Assembly (NCBI RefSeq): GCF_024171945.1
Contig: NZ_JAMTCR010000006.1
Span: forward strand, 310,001 to 374,000
Direction: 5' to 3'
DNA length: 64,000 nucleotides
From: Actinokineospora globicatena
Lineage (GTDB): Bacteria; Actinomycetota; Actinomycetes; Mycobacteriales; Pseudonocardiaceae
Shown in pieces: positions 44,529 through 53,672 of the stretch. Each line of letters opens with the position of its first letter. Position 1 is the first letter of the stretch. The notes below the pieces were generated by a model. It did not search any database. It saw only the letters and a list, made by a program, of their open reading frames with translations, and was not told the DNA's origin. The position numbers and the translations under genes are program-made.

Positions 44529-47500
44529 ATGGATGACCTGACGACCCCCGACCTGCCCCGCGCCGAGCCCCACCCGCACCAGCGCCACGACCCGTTCCCG
44601 CTCACCGACATCCAGTACGCCTACCTGATCGGTCGGCACCGGGGCTTGGAACTCGGTGGTGTGGCGAGCCACTTCTACTTCGAGTTCGACAGCCGGGGCT
44701 TGGACCTGCCCCGGCTCACCGACGCGCTCAACGAGGTCGTCGCCCGCCACGACATGCTCCGCGCGGTCGCCGACGCCGACGGGGAACAGCGGGTCCTGGA
44801 CCAGGTCCCGCCGTACCGCATCGCGAGCACCGACCTGCGCGCCGAGCCGCCCGCCGCCCGGAACGCCGCTGTGGCAGCGATCCGCGCCGAACTCGCCGAC
44901 CAGGTGCTGCCCGTGGACACGTGGCCGCTGTTCGACATCCGCGCCACCCGCCTCACCGACGGCCAGACGCGTCTGCACGTGAGCATGGACCTCGTGTTCG
45001 TCGACGCCCGTGGGTTCTTCCAGCTGATGCGCGAGTGGCGGGAGCACTACGACAACCCCGCCCACGAGCCCGCCCCGCTCGACCTCACCTTCCGCGACTA
45101 CGTCCTCGCGGAGCAGCAGTTGGCGACCTCGACCGCGGGCCGCTGGGCCGAGAAGTACTGGCTCACCCGCCTCGACGACCTGCCCGCCGCACCGGAACTC
45201 CCGCTGGCCACCGCCCCGGAACGCATTGGCAGGCCTACCTTTTCCCGCCGCGAGACCCTGATCACGCGGGAGCGCTGGGCCGCCCTCACCGAGGTCGCCG
45301 CGAGCCGTGACCTGACCCCCGCGGCGGTGTTGCTGACCGCCTACTGCGAGGTGCTGCGGACCTGGTCGAAACGCCAGGAGTTCACCGTCGCGCTGAGCAA
45401 GCTCGACCGGCACCCGCTGCACCCGGACGTCGACGCGATCATCGGCGACTTCCTCTCGCCCAGCCTGTTCGTCGCCCAACCGGGCCCGACCTTCCACGAC
45501 CGCGCGGCGGCCACCCAGCGCAGGCTGCGCGACGACGAGGCCAACTCGGCCTTCGGCGGCATCCGCGTGCTGCGGGAACTGACCCGCAAGCAGGGGGACG
45601 GCCGGGCCGCGTCGATGCCGGTCGTGTTCTCCGACATGCTCGGCTGCGGCGCCGAGGCGCTGACCGGGTTCGGCGACGTCGTGCACAGCGCGAGCCAGAC
45701 ACCTCAGGTGTGGCTGGAGAACCAGGTCACCGACCAGGACGGCGGCGTCGCCGTCAGCTGGAACTCGGTCGTGGGCCTGTTCGCCAGCGGTGTGCTGGAC
45801 GCGATGTTCCACGCCTACCGCACCCTGCTCGACCGGCTCGTCGACGACGTCACCGCGTGGGGCGACACCGCCGCGATCATCCCGCTGCCCGCCGCCCAAG
45901 CCGACGAACGCGCCCGCGCCAACGCCACCGACGCCGACATCCTCCCGGCCCGGCTGCACGACCTGGTCGCCGCCGCCGCGACCCGCACCCCCGACGCCGT
46001 CGCGGTCATCGCGGGCGACGCCGAGGTCACCTACCGCCAGCTCACCGAACCCGCGCACCGCCTCGCCCGCAGGCTGCGCGAGTGCTGCGGCGCCGAGCCC
46101 AACACCGTCATCGCCGTGTCCATGCGCCCCGGCCCCGACCTGGTCACCGCCCTGCTCGGGGTGCTGCACTCCGGCGCCGCCTACGTCTCGATCGACCCGG
46201 AACTGCCGGAGCAGCGCAGGATCAAGCTGCTCGACCGCTGCCGCGTGCGCGCGGTGGTCACCGAGCCCGATCTGCGCGACGCGCTGACCTGGCCACCGGA
46301 GGTCGACCTCGTCACGATCGACGACGACGCCACCCGGCGCTGCTCGGCGGACCCGGTGGACAGCAGGCAGCGGGTCGACGACCTGGCGTACGTCATCTTC
46401 ACCTCCGGCTCCACCGGCGAGCCCAAGGGGGTGATGATCTCCCACCGCAGCGCGGCGAACACCGTGCAGGACATCAACCGGCGCTTCGGCGTCGGCCGCG
46501 ACGACCGGGTGCTCGCCCTGGCGCCCACCGGGTTCGACCTCTCGGTCTACGACATCTTCGGCGTCCTCGGCGCAGGCGGTGCCGTCGTCGTCCCCGCCCC
46601 GGAGCGGGCCAGCGACCTGACTCACTGGTCCGAGCTGATCGACCGGCACGGGGTGTCCATCTGGAACAGTGTGCCCGCCCCGATGCGGATCTGGGTCGAG
46701 TCCCTCGGCGACACCACTCCGCTGGGCAGCAGACTGCGGCTGGCCCTGCTCAGCGGCGACTGGATCCCGACCACGCTGCCCGAGCAGGTCCACCGGCATT
46801 TCCCGGAGCTGAACCTGATCAGCCTGGGTGGCGCCACGGAGGGCTCGATCTGGTCGGTGTTCAACCCGATCGGCGTGGTGCCGCCGGAGTGGCCGAGCAT
46901 CCCGTACGGCAAGCCGCTGGCCAACCAGACGCTGCACGTGCTCGACAAGCGGTTCGAGCCGTGCCCGACCTGGGTGGCCGGAGAGATCCACATCGGCGGC
47001 GTCGGCGTCGCGGACGGCTACTGGGCCGACCCGGAGCGCACCGCCGAGCGGTTCGTCGTGCACCCGGTCACCGGCGAGCGGCTCTACCGCACCGGCGACC
47101 TCGGCCGGTACCTGCCCGGTGGCGACATCGAGATCCTCGGCCGGGACGACTTCCAGGTCAAGATCAACGGCTACCGGGTCGAGCTCGGCGAGATCGAGGC
47201 GGTGCTGAGCAGGCAGCCCGGTGTCCGGCAGGCCCTGGTCGCCGCGCCGACGCACCCGCACAGCAAGCAGCGCCAACTCGCCGCGTACCTGGTGGTCGAC
47301 GGCTCGGAGAGCACCGACCCGGCCGTGCTGCGGGCCGCGCTCGCCGAGCAGCTGCCCAGCTACATGGTGCCCAACCACTTCGTCAGCATCGCCGCGCTGC
47401 CCCTCACGGCGAACGGCAAGATCGATCACGGCGCCCTCCCCGCGCCATGGCAGGACGGCGCCGAACCCGGTGAGCGCGTCGCACCGCGCGACGACGTCGA

Positions 47501-47738
47501 ACGCGACCTGCTGGCGATCTGGTCGCGGCAGCTCGGGCACGACGACTTCGGCGCGCAGGACGGCTTCTTCGACGTCGGCGGCGACTCCCTGCACGCGGTC
47601 GGCATCATCGGGCACCTGCGCACCGCGTTCAACATCAGCTCCGCCGCCGAGCAGGAGGTCATCGAGGCGCTGTTCACCAACGCCACCATCGCCGACTTCG
47701 CCGCCGTCATCGGGTCGCTGCGGGACTCCGGGTCATGA
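44529..47738 (+). CDS. hlmE: Single-module NRPS, Cy-A-T (HlmE-like), cysteine-type A domain
   Basis: 1069 residues. A heterocyclisation-type condensation domain (about 20-455) begins LTDIQYAYLIGR and has DLVFVDARG near 153-161 for the DxxxxDxxS motif, with Gly replacing Ser. The adenylation domain (about 480-930) has TSGSTGEPKGV near 625, and pocket segments FDLSVYD, WNSVPA, LALLSGDW and GATEGSIW read as a DLYNLS-type cysteine code. The carrier domain has VGGDSLHAVG near 1016. No TE follows. A lone Cy-A-T activating cysteine is the hallmark NRPS of dithiolopyrrolones, where it builds Cys-Cys. It overlaps the next gene by 4 bp (ATGA). Confidence 0.93.
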   Translation: MDDLTTPDLPRAEPHPHQRHDPFPLTDIQYAYLIGRHRGLELGGVASHFYFEFDSRGLDLPRLTDALNEVVARHDMLRAVADADGEQRVLDQVPPYRIASTDLRAEPPAARNAAVAAIRAELADQVLPVDTWPLFDIRATRLTDGQTRLHVSMDLVFVDARGFFQLMREWREHYDNPAHEPAPLDLTFRDYVLAEQQLATSTAGRWAEKYWLTRLDDLPAAPELPLATAPERIGRPTFSRRETLITRERWAALTEVAASRDLTPAAVLLTAYCEVLRTWSKRQEFTVALSKLDRHPLHPDVDAIIGDFLSPSLFVAQPGPTFHDRAAATQRRLRDDEANSAFGGIRVLRELTRKQGDGRAASMPVVFSDMLGCGAEALTGFGDVVHSASQTPQVWLENQVTDQDGGVAVSWNSVVGLFASGVLDAMFHAYRTLLDRLVDDVTAWGDTAAIIPLPAAQADERARANATDADILPARLHDLVAAAATRTPDAVAVIAGDAEVTYRQLTEPAHRLARRLRECCGAEPNTVIAVSMRPGPDLVTALLGVLHSGAAYVSIDPELPEQRRIKLLDRCRVRAVVTEPDLRDALTWPPEVDLVTIDDDATRRCSADPVDSRQRVDDLAYVIFTSGSTGEPKGVMISHRSAANTVQDINRRFGVGRDDRVLALAPTGFDLSVYDIFGVLGAGGAVVVPAPERASDLTHWSELIDRHGVSIWNSVPAPMRIWVESLGDTTPLGSRLRLALLSGDWIPTTLPEQVHRHFPELNLISLGGATEGSIWSVFNPIGVVPPEWPSIPYGKPLANQTLHVLDKRFEPCPTWVAGEIHIGGVGVADGYWADPERTAERFVVHPVTGERLYRTGDLGRYLPGGDIEILGRDDFQVKINGYRVELGEIEAVLSRQPGVRQALVAAPTHPHSKQRQLAAYLVVDGSESTDPAVLRAALAEQLPSYMVPNHFVSIAALPLTANGKIDHGALPAPWQDGAEPGERVAPRDDVERDLLAIWSRQLGHDDFGAQDGFFDVGGDSLHAVGIIGHLRTAFNISSAAEQEVIEALFTNATIADFAAVIGSLRDSGS

Positions 47739-49327
47739 CCGCGCCGCACTGGGAACACGTCATCGTCGGCGCCGGGTCGGCCGGGTCCGTGGTCGCGGCC
47801 CGGCTCGCCGCGCGCGGGCACCGGGTCCTGCTCCTGGAGGCGGGTGCCGACCAGCCGCTCGACCTGGACGCGCCGAACCCGTTGCGGGACGGCACGAGGC
47901 TCATCCTGGAGGGCTTCAACTGGGACTACCAGGCCAACCTGCGCGGCCGGGCGCGTGCGCTCGCGACCGTGGGTGGGTCGGCCACGGCGAGGTCGAAGGC
48001 GCTGTGGGGCCGTTTCCCCTACCGCTTGGGCAAAGTGGTCGGTGGATCGTCCTCTGTGAACGGTGCGGTGGCCATGCGCGCCCTGCCGGGGGACTTCGCC
48101 GACTGGGTCGCGATGGGCAACACGGAGTGGTCCTGGGACCGGGTGCTGCCCTTCTACAAGCTCGTCGAGCGCGACACCGACTTCCCCGGCGGCGACCACG
48201 GCACGCGCGGCCCGATCCCGATCCGCCGCCCGCGCCGCGACCAGCTGCACGAACTCGACCTCGCGTTCTGGGACGAGTGCCGCCGGATGGGGGTGCCCGA
48301 CCTGACCGACCTCAACGCCGGGGTGGACGTCGGCGTCGGCGCGGTCCCGGCCAACACCGTCGGCACCGAGCGGGTCGACGCCGCGGCCGGGTACCTCCGG
48401 CCGGTGCGGGGCCTGCCGAACCTGGAGATCCGCACCGGTTGCCAGGTCACCAAGCTGCTGCTCGACGGCCAGCGGGTGACCGGCGTCGAGGTGCTGCGCG
48501 ACGGCGAGCTGAGCACCATCACCGCCAGGAACGTGGTGCTCAGCGCCGGTGCCATCGGTTCGCCCGCGATCCTGCTGCGCTCCGGCATCGGCCCCGCCGA
48601 CATCTGCGTCGACCTGGGCGTCACCCCGGTCGCGGACCTGCGCGGCGTCGGCGAGAACCTGGTCGACCACCCGTCGGTCGTCATCTGGGCCAGGCCGCGC
48701 GACGGCCTGTGCACACCGGGCATCCCGTGGCGGCAGGTCGCGGCCAGGGTGGCCAGCGGGGTCGGCGGCGACGCGGCCGACCTGCAGGTGTGGCTGCTCA
48801 ACAACGTCGAGACCTCGACCATCCCCGGGTTCGCCAACCGGCTCGGGTGGCCGATGGTGGTCGGCATCTCGGTGATGCTGCTGCGGCCCGAGTCCCGGGG
48901 CCGGGTCTGCCTGCCCGACGCGGACCCGCGCACCCAGCCGGTGATCGAACTGGGCTTCGGGTCGGTCGACGACGATGTCGACCGACTCGCCCTCGGGGTC
49001 CGGCAAGCCTGGCGGATCCTGCGGTCGAGGCCGTTCGCCGAGCGGCTGACCGAGGTCCAGCTGTGGAACGACGCCATGGTCGCCGACGACACCGTGCTGC
49101 GCAGCGCCGTCCGCAACGTGATGAGCCCCGGCTGGCACGCGATCGGCTCGGCCCGGATGGGCCCGGCCGCCGACCCGATGTCGGTGGTCGACCAGCGGTG
49201 CCGGGTGCACGGGGTCCGGAACCTGCGGGTGGTCGACGCCTCGGTGTTCCCCACCATGCCCAGCGCCCCGACGAACCTGACCACGATCATGCTGGCGGAG
49301 AAGATCGCCAGCGGACTGGGGGAGTGA
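47735..49327 (+). CDS. hlmD: GMC-family FAD oxidoreductase (HlmD-like)
   Basis: 530 residues. The FAD-binding N-terminus HVIVGAGSAGSVVAARLAARGHRVLLLEAG and the GMC signature GKVVGGSSSVNGAVAMR are present, together with LSAGAIGSPAILLRSGIGP (second GMC signature). The C-terminal motif GWHAIGSARMG carries the catalytic His. It oxidises alcohol or C-H positions using O2 or another acceptor. In holomycin-type clusters a GMC enzyme is one of the flavoenzymes that desaturate the Cys-Cys scaffold. ATG 47735 overlaps the NRPS stop, so it is translationally coupled to it. Confidence 0.9.
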   Translation: MTAPHWEHVIVGAGSAGSVVAARLAARGHRVLLLEAGADQPLDLDAPNPLRDGTRLILEGFNWDYQANLRGRARALATVGGSATARSKALWGRFPYRLGKVVGGSSSVNGAVAMRALPGDFADWVAMGNTEWSWDRVLPFYKLVERDTDFPGGDHGTRGPIPIRRPRRDQLHELDLAFWDECRRMGVPDLTDLNAGVDVGVGAVPANTVGTERVDAAAGYLRPVRGLPNLEIRTGCQVTKLLLDGQRVTGVEVLRDGELSTITARNVVLSAGAIGSPAILLRSGIGPADICVDLGVTPVADLRGVGENLVDHPSVVIWARPRDGLCTPGIPWRQVAARVASGVGGDAADLQVWLLNNVETSTIPGFANRLGWPMVVGISVMLLRPESRGRVCLPDADPRTQPVIELGFGSVDDDVDRLALGVRQAWRILRSRPFAERLTEVQLWNDAMVADDTVLRSAVRNVMSPGWHAIGSARMGPAADPMSVVDQRCRVHGVRNLRVVDASVFPTMPSAPTNLTTIMLAEKIASGLGE

Positions 49328-49329
49328 CC

Positions 49330-50076
49330 GTGCCCAGGCCCCAGCCCGTGCGGCTGTACTGCGTCCCGTACGCGGGAGCGACCTCGTCCATCTACCGGCC
49401 CTGGCAGACCGCGCACGGCGCCGCGGTGCGGGTCATCGGCATCGACCCGCCCGGCCGGGGCACCCGCAGCCGCGAGCCCCGGGTCCTGGACTACCGCGAG
49501 CTGGTCGACTCGATGGCCAACCACGTCGCCGTCGACCTGGCGCAGTCCTGGGACCAGGTCAGCGACCTGCGCTACGCCACCTTCGGGCACAGCTTCGGCG
49601 CGATGCTCAGCCTCGCCGTCGCCGACGCGGTCGCCCGGGCGGTGGGACGGCCACCGGAGCGCGCGATCGTGTCGGCTGCCCTGCCACCCGCGTTGCAACC
49701 GCCCGGGGACGAGACGGCCGCGCTCACCGACGACGAACTGCTCGACAAGATCCGCGCCGACGGCGGCACCGCGCCGGAACTGCTGGCGCACAAGGCGATG
49801 GCGGGCTACCTGGTGCGGCTGATGCGGGAGGACTACGCGATCCGGCGGCAGTTCCACCGCGACGACGCGCTGCTGGTCGGGTTCCCGATCACCACCCTCG
49901 CAGCCCGACAGGACCGCTACGTGACACCGGAGCAGATGCGGCGGTGGGCCGCGCACAGCACTGCCCAGAGCCGCCAGGTCGAGATCGCGGGTGGGCACTT
50001 CGCCGCGTTCGCCGACCCGGCCAACACCCTGCTGATCGCCCACCACCAGCTGAACGAGCACCTCGTCCGGCGTTGA
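49330..50076 (+). CDS. hlmC: Type II thioesterase (HlmC-like)
   Basis: 248 residues of the GrsT-type external thioesterase family: N-terminal LYCVPYAGATSSIYRPWQ, GIDPPGRGTR, nucleophile FGHSFGAM, and a His in AGGHFAAFADP. It hydrolyses acyl groups from the NRPS carrier domain, either editing mis-primed chains or releasing the product, since the NRPS has no own TE. GTG 49330 lies 2 bp after the GMC stop with GGGGGAG upstream. The gene is third in the NRPS operon. Confidence 0.9.
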   Translation: MPRPQPVRLYCVPYAGATSSIYRPWQTAHGAAVRVIGIDPPGRGTRSREPRVLDYRELVDSMANHVAVDLAQSWDQVSDLRYATFGHSFGAMLSLAVADAVARAVGRPPERAIVSAALPPALQPPGDETAALTDDELLDKIRADGGTAPELLAHKAMAGYLVRLMREDYAIRRQFHRDDALLVGFPITTLAARQDRYVTPEQMRRWAAHSTAQSRQVEIAGGHFAAFADPANTLLIAHHQLNEHLVRR

Positions 50077-50088
50077 GGAGGAACCGCG

Positions 50089-51231
50089 GTGGAGCACGAC
50101 GCATACGAGCGGGAGCACGGGGAGTTCCGCGACCTGTGCCGCGCCTTCCTGGCCAGGGAGGCGGTCCCGTACCACGACGAGTGGGAGCGCGACGGCATCG
50201 TCAGCCGCGAGGTCTGGCGCAAGGCGGGCAAGGCCGGGCTGCTCGGCCTCGGCGTCCCGGTCGAGCACGGCGGCGCGGGGGAGACCGACTTCCGCTACGT
50301 CGCGGTGTTCATCGAGGAGCTGGTCCGGTCCCGGGTCACCGCGCCCGGTTTCGTGGCGCACAACGACATCATCGCGGCCTACCTGTCCACCCGGACCACC
50401 CCGGAGCAACGGGACCGGTGGCTGCCGGGGTTGTGCGCGGGCGAGCTGGTCGCCGCGATCGCGATGACCGAGCCGGACGCGGGATCCGACCTCATGGGCA
50501 TCCGGACCACGGCCGTGCGCGAGGGCGACCACTACGTCCTCAACGGCCAGAAGACCTTCATCACCAACGGCGAGAACGCCGACCTGGTCGTGGTGGCGGC
50601 CAAGACGGCGACCGCGCGCGGCGGCCAGGGCATCACCCTGCTGGTCGTCGAGCGGGACACGCCGGGGTTCACCAGGGGCAGGCGGCTGGAGAAGCTGGGC
50701 TGGCAGGCCAGCGACACCAGCGAGCTGTACTTCGACGACTGCCGCGTCCCGGCGGCGAACCTGATCGGCAAGGAGAACGCCGGGCAGGGCTACCTGATGG
50801 CGGGCATGCCCCGCGAGCGGCTGTGCATCGCCACGGTCGCGGTCGCCACCGCCGAGAAGATGTTCGCCGAGGCGCTGGCCTACGCCAAGACCCGCACCGC
50901 GTTCGGCCAGCCCATCGGCAGCTTCCAGCACAACCGGTTCCTGCTCGCCACGCTCGACACCGAGATCACCCTCGCCAGGGTGTTCCTCAACCACTGCGTG
51001 ACCGAGCTGAACGCGCGGCGGCTGACCGTCACCGACGCGGCCAAGGTGAAGTGGTGGACCACCGAGTTGCAGGTGAAGGTGGCCGACCGCTGTTTGCAGC
51101 TCTACGGCGGCAGCGGCTATCTGAAGGAGAGCCCGATCGCCAAGGAATGGGCCAACAGCCGCGTGCAGACCATTTACGGCGGCACCACCGAGATCATGAA
51201 GGAAATGATCGGCGTCTCGCTCGGTCTCTGA
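50089..51231 (+). CDS. hlmB: Acyl-CoA dehydrogenase-like flavoenzyme (HlmB-like)
   Basis: 380 residues with the three-domain acyl-CoA dehydrogenase fold. FAD-binding signature AIAMTEPDAGSDLMGIRTTA and the C-terminal signature QLYGGSGYLKESPIAKEWANS are clear. The usual base position in YEGT is YGGT here (IYGGTTEIMKE), as in several actinobacterial and long-chain-type members, so the base must lie elsewhere. In dithiolopyrrolone biosynthesis such an enzyme introduces unsaturation into the carrier-bound Cys-Cys. GTG 50089 follows GAGGAGGAA. Confidence 0.9.
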   Translation: MEHDAYEREHGEFRDLCRAFLAREAVPYHDEWERDGIVSREVWRKAGKAGLLGLGVPVEHGGAGETDFRYVAVFIEELVRSRVTAPGFVAHNDIIAAYLSTRTTPEQRDRWLPGLCAGELVAAIAMTEPDAGSDLMGIRTTAVREGDHYVLNGQKTFITNGENADLVVVAAKTATARGGQGITLLVVERDTPGFTRGRRLEKLGWQASDTSELYFDDCRVPAANLIGKENAGQGYLMAGMPRERLCIATVAVATAEKMFAEALAYAKTRTAFGQPIGSFQHNRFLLATLDTEITLARVFLNHCVTELNARRLTVTDAAKVKWWTTELQVKVADRCLQLYGGSGYLKESPIAKEWANSRVQTIYGGTTEIMKEMIGVSLGL

Positions 51232-51268
51232 CCGGGCACCGCACCGGAGAGAAAAGGGGAACACCACC

Positions 51269-51733
51269 ATGGCGGACGCGGTTCCGACCCTTTATGAATG
51301 GGCCGGTGGCGCCGAGGCGCTGGAACGGCTCACCGAGGCGTTCTACAAGAAGGTCCTCGCCGACGACCTGCTCGCGCCGATGTTCCGGCACATGACCGCC
51401 GAGCACCCCAAAGACGTCGCCATCATGCTCGGCGAGGTCTTCGGGGGGCCCAAGCGCTACAGCGACGAGCACGGCGGGTTCCCCCGGCTGCTGTCCAAGC
51501 ACCGGGGCCGCAACATCCAGCCGGAGCAGCGGGAACGCTGGGTCCAGCTGATCCTGGAGGCCGCCGACGAGGTGGGGCTGCCCTCGGACCGGGGGTTCCG
51601 CTCGGCGTTCGTCGCCTACATGGAGTGGGGCTCGCGCGGCGCCATGGCCAACTCGCAGCGCGGCACCAAGCCCCCCGAGCGCGAGTCCCTCAAGATCTGG
51701 GGCTGGGGCGAGGCGTCCCCCGGCAACGACTGA
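51269..51733 (+). CDS. hlmG: Group II truncated haemoglobin (HlmG-like)
   Basis: 154 residues, the usual length for a 2/2 globin. It begins LYEWAGGAEALERLTEAFYKKVLADDLLAPMFRHM, with the B10/CD region; KDVAIMLGEVFGGPKRYSD and the proximal F-helix HGGFPRLLSKHRG containing the likely haem-ligating His; and VPSDRGF-like (LPSDRGFRSAF) and EWGSR segments typical of the YjbI/GlbO group. In the holomycin cluster a globin of unknown role accompanies the flavoenzymes; oxygen supply or scavenging is possible. It ends 8 bp before the stop of the convergent dithiol oxidase. Confidence 0.9.
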   Translation: MADAVPTLYEWAGGAEALERLTEAFYKKVLADDLLAPMFRHMTAEHPKDVAIMLGEVFGGPKRYSDEHGGFPRLLSKHRGRNIQPEQRERWVQLILEAADEVGLPSDRGFRSAFVAYMEWGSRGAMANSQRGTKPPERESLKIWGWGEASPGND

Positions 51734-51741
51734 GCCCCAGG

Positions 51742-52689
51742 TCAGCCCGCGTGCGCGCGAGCGGTGACGGCGTCGGCGATGTCGCGCTGCACCAGGTCGA
51801 TGTTGATCGCGAAGCCCGCCGCTGACCCCATCCCGGCGGCGGTCACGACCTGGGCCCTCGGGTCGATCACGTTGCCCGCGGCGAAGACCCCGGGGACGCT
51901 GGTCTGCCCTGCCTTGTCCACGCTCACCCAGCCGTCGGCGCCGACCGCGCACCCGAGGCCGGTCAGCACCGAGTCGTTGGGCACCATCCGCGGCACGACG
52001 AACACCGCCGACCGCGCGACCACCGTCCCGTCCGCCAACTCGACCCCGCGCACCGCGTCGTCGACGACCGCCACCGAGGAGATGGCGCCCGCCACCACCT
52101 CGATCCCCCTGGCGTGCAGCTGGTCCTGCTCCTGCGGGGACAGCGCAAGCGTGTGCGCGAACAGCACGACGTCCGCCGACCACTGCCGCAGCATCTGCGC
52201 GTGGAACACGGCGCCGGGGCTGGTGCCCAGCACGCCGATCGGGCGGTCGCGGACCTCGTAGCCGTGGCAGTACGGGCAGTGCACCACGTCGCGGCCCCAC
52301 CGCTCCCGCACGCCGGGGACCTCCGGCAGCTCGTCGCGCAGACCGGTCGCCACCACGACGCTCCTGGTGCGCAGCGCGACGCCGGTGTCGAGCACCGCGG
52401 TGAACCCGCCGCCGTCGTTCGCGACCACGGTGTCCACCACCGCCGCCACGACCGACGCGCCGTAGCCGAGCACCTCGGTGCGGCCCACCTCCAGGAACGC
52501 CGACGGCGCGATGCCGTCCCGGGACAGGAAACCGTGCATGTGCGCGGCCGGGGCGTTGCGCGGCCGACCGCTGTCCACCACGGCGACCCGCCGCCGCGCC
52601 CGCGCCAGCAGCAGGGCCGCGTTCAGCCCGGCCGCCCCGGCCCCGATCACCACGGTGTCGTACTCGTGCTCGCTGGTGTTCGTTGTCAT
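51742..52689 (-). CDS. hlmI: FAD-dependent dithiol oxidase (HlmI/GliT-like, copy 2)
   Basis: 315 residues. FAD motif GAGAAGLNAALLLARAR, redox centre CPYC in VHCPYCHGYEVRDRPIGVLG, and AAGNVIDPRAQVVTAAGMG. HlmI and GliT oxidise the final ene-dithiol or dithiol to the disulfide with O2 and protect the producer. The position at the end of the NRPS cluster makes this the probable pathway enzyme, while the copy at 40919 could serve resistance. ATG 52689 is preceded by GGAGGTGATC and excludes the much longer frame from 53625. Confidence 0.92.
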   Translation of the reverse strand: MTTNTSEHEYDTVVIGAGAAGLNAALLLARARRRVAVVDSGRPRNAPAAHMHGFLSRDGIAPSAFLEVGRTEVLGYGASVVAAVVDTVVANDGGGFTAVLDTGVALRTRSVVVATGLRDELPEVPGVRERWGRDVVHCPYCHGYEVRDRPIGVLGTSPGAVFHAQMLRQWSADVVLFAHTLALSPQEQDQLHARGIEVVAGAISSVAVVDDAVRGVELADGTVVARSAVFVVPRMVPNDSVLTGLGCAVGADGWVSVDKAGQTSVPGVFAAGNVIDPRAQVVTAAGMGSAAGFAINIDLVQRDIADAVTARAHAG

Positions 52690-52782
52690 CCCAGTGATCA
52701 CCTCCGGCGCCATGGTGACCCCGATCGTGCGAGATGAGCAACGAAGGTTGCCGTTTCCGGGACATGCTGCTCTCATGGCGGC

Positions 52783-53481
52783 ATGGCCCCGTTCGACGAC
52801 CCGGCCCCACCCAGCACCGCAGCGCCGAACACAGCAGCGCCGAACACAGCAGCGCTGTCGGCCGCCGCGGCGCACCGGGGCGCGGCGGCGCACACCGACG
52901 ACATCGCCTTCGCGCTCGCCGGTGTCGGTCCCCGGCTCAAGCGGTTGCGGTCGCAGCGCGGGCTGAGCCTGGCGGCGCTCTCCGAGCTGACCGGGATCTC
53001 CAAGAGCACGCTGTCGCGGCTGGAGGTCGGGCAGCGGCGGCCGAGCCTGGAGTTGTTGCTGCCCATCGTGCGGGCCTACCGGATCCCGCTCGACGAGCTG
53101 ATCGGCGGCCCCGAGGTGGCCGACCCGCGCATCCGGCCGACGCCGCGCCGGGTGGACGGCAGCGTGGTGCTCGCGTTGACCCGCCAGCCGAGCCCGCTGC
53201 ACACCTTCAAGACCATCATCCCGCCCGAGCGCAACACCCCGGACCTGTGCTCGCACGACGGGTACGAGTGGCTCTACGTCGTCTCCGGGCGGTTGCGGCT
53301 GGTGCTCGCCGACCAGGACATCGTGCTGGAGGCGGGCGAGGCGGCCGAGTTCGACACCCGGCTGCCGCACTGGTTCGGCAGCACCGGCGCGGGCGCGGTC
53401 GAGGTGCTCAACATCCTCGGGCCCCAGGGCGAGCGCATCCACATGCGGGTGAAACCGGAGAATAGCGCCACCGGCGAATAG
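52783..53481 (+). CDS. XRE-HTH / cupin transcriptional regulator
   Basis: 232 residues. An Ala-rich N-terminus encoded by short DNA repeats (NTAAPNTAALSAA) precedes an XRE-type HTH (about 50-105: LKRLRSQRGLSLAALSELTGISKSTLSRLEVGQR) and a C-terminal cupin ligand domain (about 150-225: HDGYEWLYVVSGRLRLVLADQDIVLEAGEAAEFDTRLPHWFGS). Such proteins usually control amine or amino-acid metabolism genes; here the flavin oxidase gene follows on the same strand after 191 bp. It is divergent from the dithiol oxidase. Confidence 0.9.
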   Translation: MAPFDDPAPPSTAAPNTAAPNTAALSAAAAHRGAAAHTDDIAFALAGVGPRLKRLRSQRGLSLAALSELTGISKSTLSRLEVGQRRPSLELLLPIVRAYRIPLDELIGGPEVADPRIRPTPRRVDGSVVLALTRQPSPLHTFKTIIPPERNTPDLCSHDGYEWLYVVSGRLRLVLADQDIVLEAGEAAEFDTRLPHWFGSTGAGAVEVLNILGPQGERIHMRVKPENSATGE

Positions 53482-53672
53482 CGGAAAGCCGCGCGAGTTC
53501 GCGTTGCTGTTTCCGGGACATTCATTGTCCTGCCGGGGGCGGGCTGCCAGTATCTGGGGTACCGCACGGAATGCGCGACAACCCGCTGGGCGCCATTCGC
53601 CGCTCGCCATTGCACCGCTTGCCATTCCGCAACCGCACTGTGCGGTTTCCTTCGAACAGGATGGGAACCCCC

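Noticed and set aside
44253-47615. 1120-codon open frame antisense to the NRPS
   Set aside because: Composition-driven shadow of a high-GC gene; no protein family features, and the plus strand encodes a complete NRPS.
48154-51270. 1038-codon antisense frame over the GMC, TE and acyl-CoA dehydrogenase genes
   Set aside because: The three sense genes have full motifs, start sites and coupling; the antisense frame has none.
51742-52689. Housekeeping thioredoxin reductase TrxB
   Set aside because: Redox motif CPYCHG instead of CATCDG, degenerate NADPH site and no thioredoxin gene nearby.
52690-53625. Long N-terminal extension of the dithiol oxidase
   Set aside because: It overlaps the divergent HTH-cupin gene; a good ribosome-binding site and FAD motif place the start at 52689.
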